From NCBI RefSeq assembly GCF_023256255.1, contig NZ_JAGDXD010000043.1, positions 62,001-126,000 on the forward strand: DNA of 64,000 bases, given 5' to 3'. Made by a program: the position numbers and the translations under genes. Shown here in pieces: positions 63,264 to 64,000 of this stretch. The stretch's first letter is position 1. Each line of letters begins with the position of its first letter. Below the pieces are notes generated by a model. That model had not been told where the DNA came from. It ran no database searches and was given only the letters and a program-made list of their open reading frames with translations. Source of the DNA: Caldivirga sp. (lineage in GTDB: Archaea > Thermoproteota > Thermoprotei > Thermoproteales > Thermocladiaceae).

Positions 63264-64000
63264 ATGGTACTTAACTTAACCAACATGAGTGGGGAGGTAA
63301 CGTATAAGTGCCCTAAATGCGGCTTCACAACTGAGGCTAATACCTGGCTTATCAAGTGCCCTAGGTGTGGATCACCTTTGGATGTAAGCCATGATTTAAG
63401 GAAACCTAGGGAACTTAGTAGGCGTGAATTAGCGAGGATTCTGCCCATTAAGGAGCCGTTAAGCCTTGGTGAGGGTTTAACCCCACTGGTTAGGAGAGGT
63501 GATTATTACTTTAAACTTGAGTACCTTAACCCCACTGGTTCATTTAAGGATAGGGGATGGAGCCTTGCCCTATCAGTACTACGTAACGACGTCACTGTGG
63601 TTGAGGATTCAAGCGGTAATGCTGGACTATCCCTAGCAGCATACTCTGCGGTTAAGGGGGTTAAGGCTAGGATTTACGTCCCTAAGACGGCCCCTGAGGC
63701 TAAGAAGAGGCTTATGAGACTCCTAGGCGCCAACGTTGTTGAGGCGGCAACTAGGGCTGACGCATCATCGCTCGCCATGAGCTTCACAGAGGGGGTTTAC
63801 GTTGGTCATTCATGGAACCCATTCTTCATACATGGGGTTAAGTTAATAGCCTATGAATTAGCATTAGAATTAGGAAGCATTGATAACGTTGTTGCACCTC
63901 TGGGTAACGGTACCTTAACCCTAGGCCTATACTTAGGCTTCAAGGAGGCTGAGGAATTGAAACTAATTAAGGACATGCCTAGAATAATAGCCGTTGAGGC
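63264..64000 (+). CDS. thrC: Threonine synthase, 5' part (cut by window end)
   Basis: 245 codons visible, frame open at the last base. An N-terminal zinc ribbon (Cys16, Cys19, Cys32, Cys35) precedes the PLP domain with Lys95 in NPTGSFKDRGW and the glycine loop DSSGNAGLSLAAYSA. It converts O-phosphohomoserine to threonine. The zinc-ribbon type is common in archaea. Similar folds (cysteate or diaminopropionate synthases) cannot be excluded without the C-terminus. Confidence 0.88.
   Translation, partial: MVLNLTNMSGEVTYKCPKCGFTTEANTWLIKCPRCGSPLDVSHDLRKPRELSRRELARILPIKEPLSLGEGLTPLVRRGDYYFKLEYLNPTGSFKDRGWSLALSVLRNDVTVVEDSSGNAGLSLAAYSAVKGVKARIYVPKTAPEAKKRLMRLLGANVVEAATRADASSLAMSFTEGVYVGHSWNPFFIHGVKLIAYELALELGSIDNVVAPLGNGTLTLGLYLGFKEAEELKLIKDMPRIIAVE

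Noticed and set aside
63197-63448. Minus-strand 83-aa frame
   Set aside because: Antisense to the zinc-ribbon part of threonine synthase.

Overview
The window reads as a hyperthermophilic crenarchaeon of the Thermoproteales, with Caldivirga or Vulcanisaeta-like gene content the closest I can suggest from memory (inference; no 16S is present). The DNA is AT-rich. Archaeal-type ribosomal proteins S4 and L18e, an A1-U72 initiator tRNA, Mre11-Rad50, ADP-forming acetyl-CoA synthetase, indolepyruvate:ferredoxin oxidoreductase, a DUF354 protein and TATA-driven leaderless starts all point to Archaea. Many first genes have an A/T box centred about 24-30 nt before the start codon, while Shine-Dalgarno motifs appear mainly before internal operon genes.

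Layout. 0-9 kb: a winged-helix pair, an MFS carrier behind a palindromic operator, HAD phosphatase, YfcE-like phosphoesterase, AbrB-PhoU protein, NAD synthetase, aminopropyltransferase. 9-24 kb: initiator tRNA, fucose-isomerase-fold protein, nitrilase, S4, a large glycosylatable Ig-repeat surface protein, an operon of two radical-SAM enzymes (one with a B12 domain), and a cluster of hydroxyacid dehydrogenase, metallo-beta-lactamase and enolase-superfamily enzymes. 23-38 kb: ferritin-VIT1 fusion, acetyl-CoA synthetase (ADP-forming), an ABC exporter fused to DUF1854, DUF354, arginine deiminase, aminotransferase, MoxR-VWA pair and IorAB.

38-54 kb is a coherent respiratory island: mobB, tatA, a tungstate/molybdate ABC transporter (wtpA/wtpB, with the ATPase gene split off by a tnpB relic), a local winged-helix regulator, a five-gene molybdopterin sulfur/polysulfide-reductase-type operon (NrfD, Tat-exported catalytic subunit, FeS subunit, TorD-like chaperone, polyferredoxin), then moeA and mobA. 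Metal uptake, cofactor maturation, chaperone, export and enzyme sit side by side. Two inverted repeats TTTTCA-N6-TGAAAA lie upstream of wtpA and may be its operators.

54-64 kb: a retropepsin-like protein with a tiny overlapping upstream ORF, rad50-mre11, a lone sufB-like gene, a sodium/solute symporter with its DUF3311 partner, a CDGSH protein and the 5' part of threonine synthase, cut by the window end. The mre11 promoter and first codons exist a second time as a decayed copy beside mobB. Two decayed IS605-type tnpB fragments are the only mobile-element traces seen; no CRISPR array or rRNA was found.
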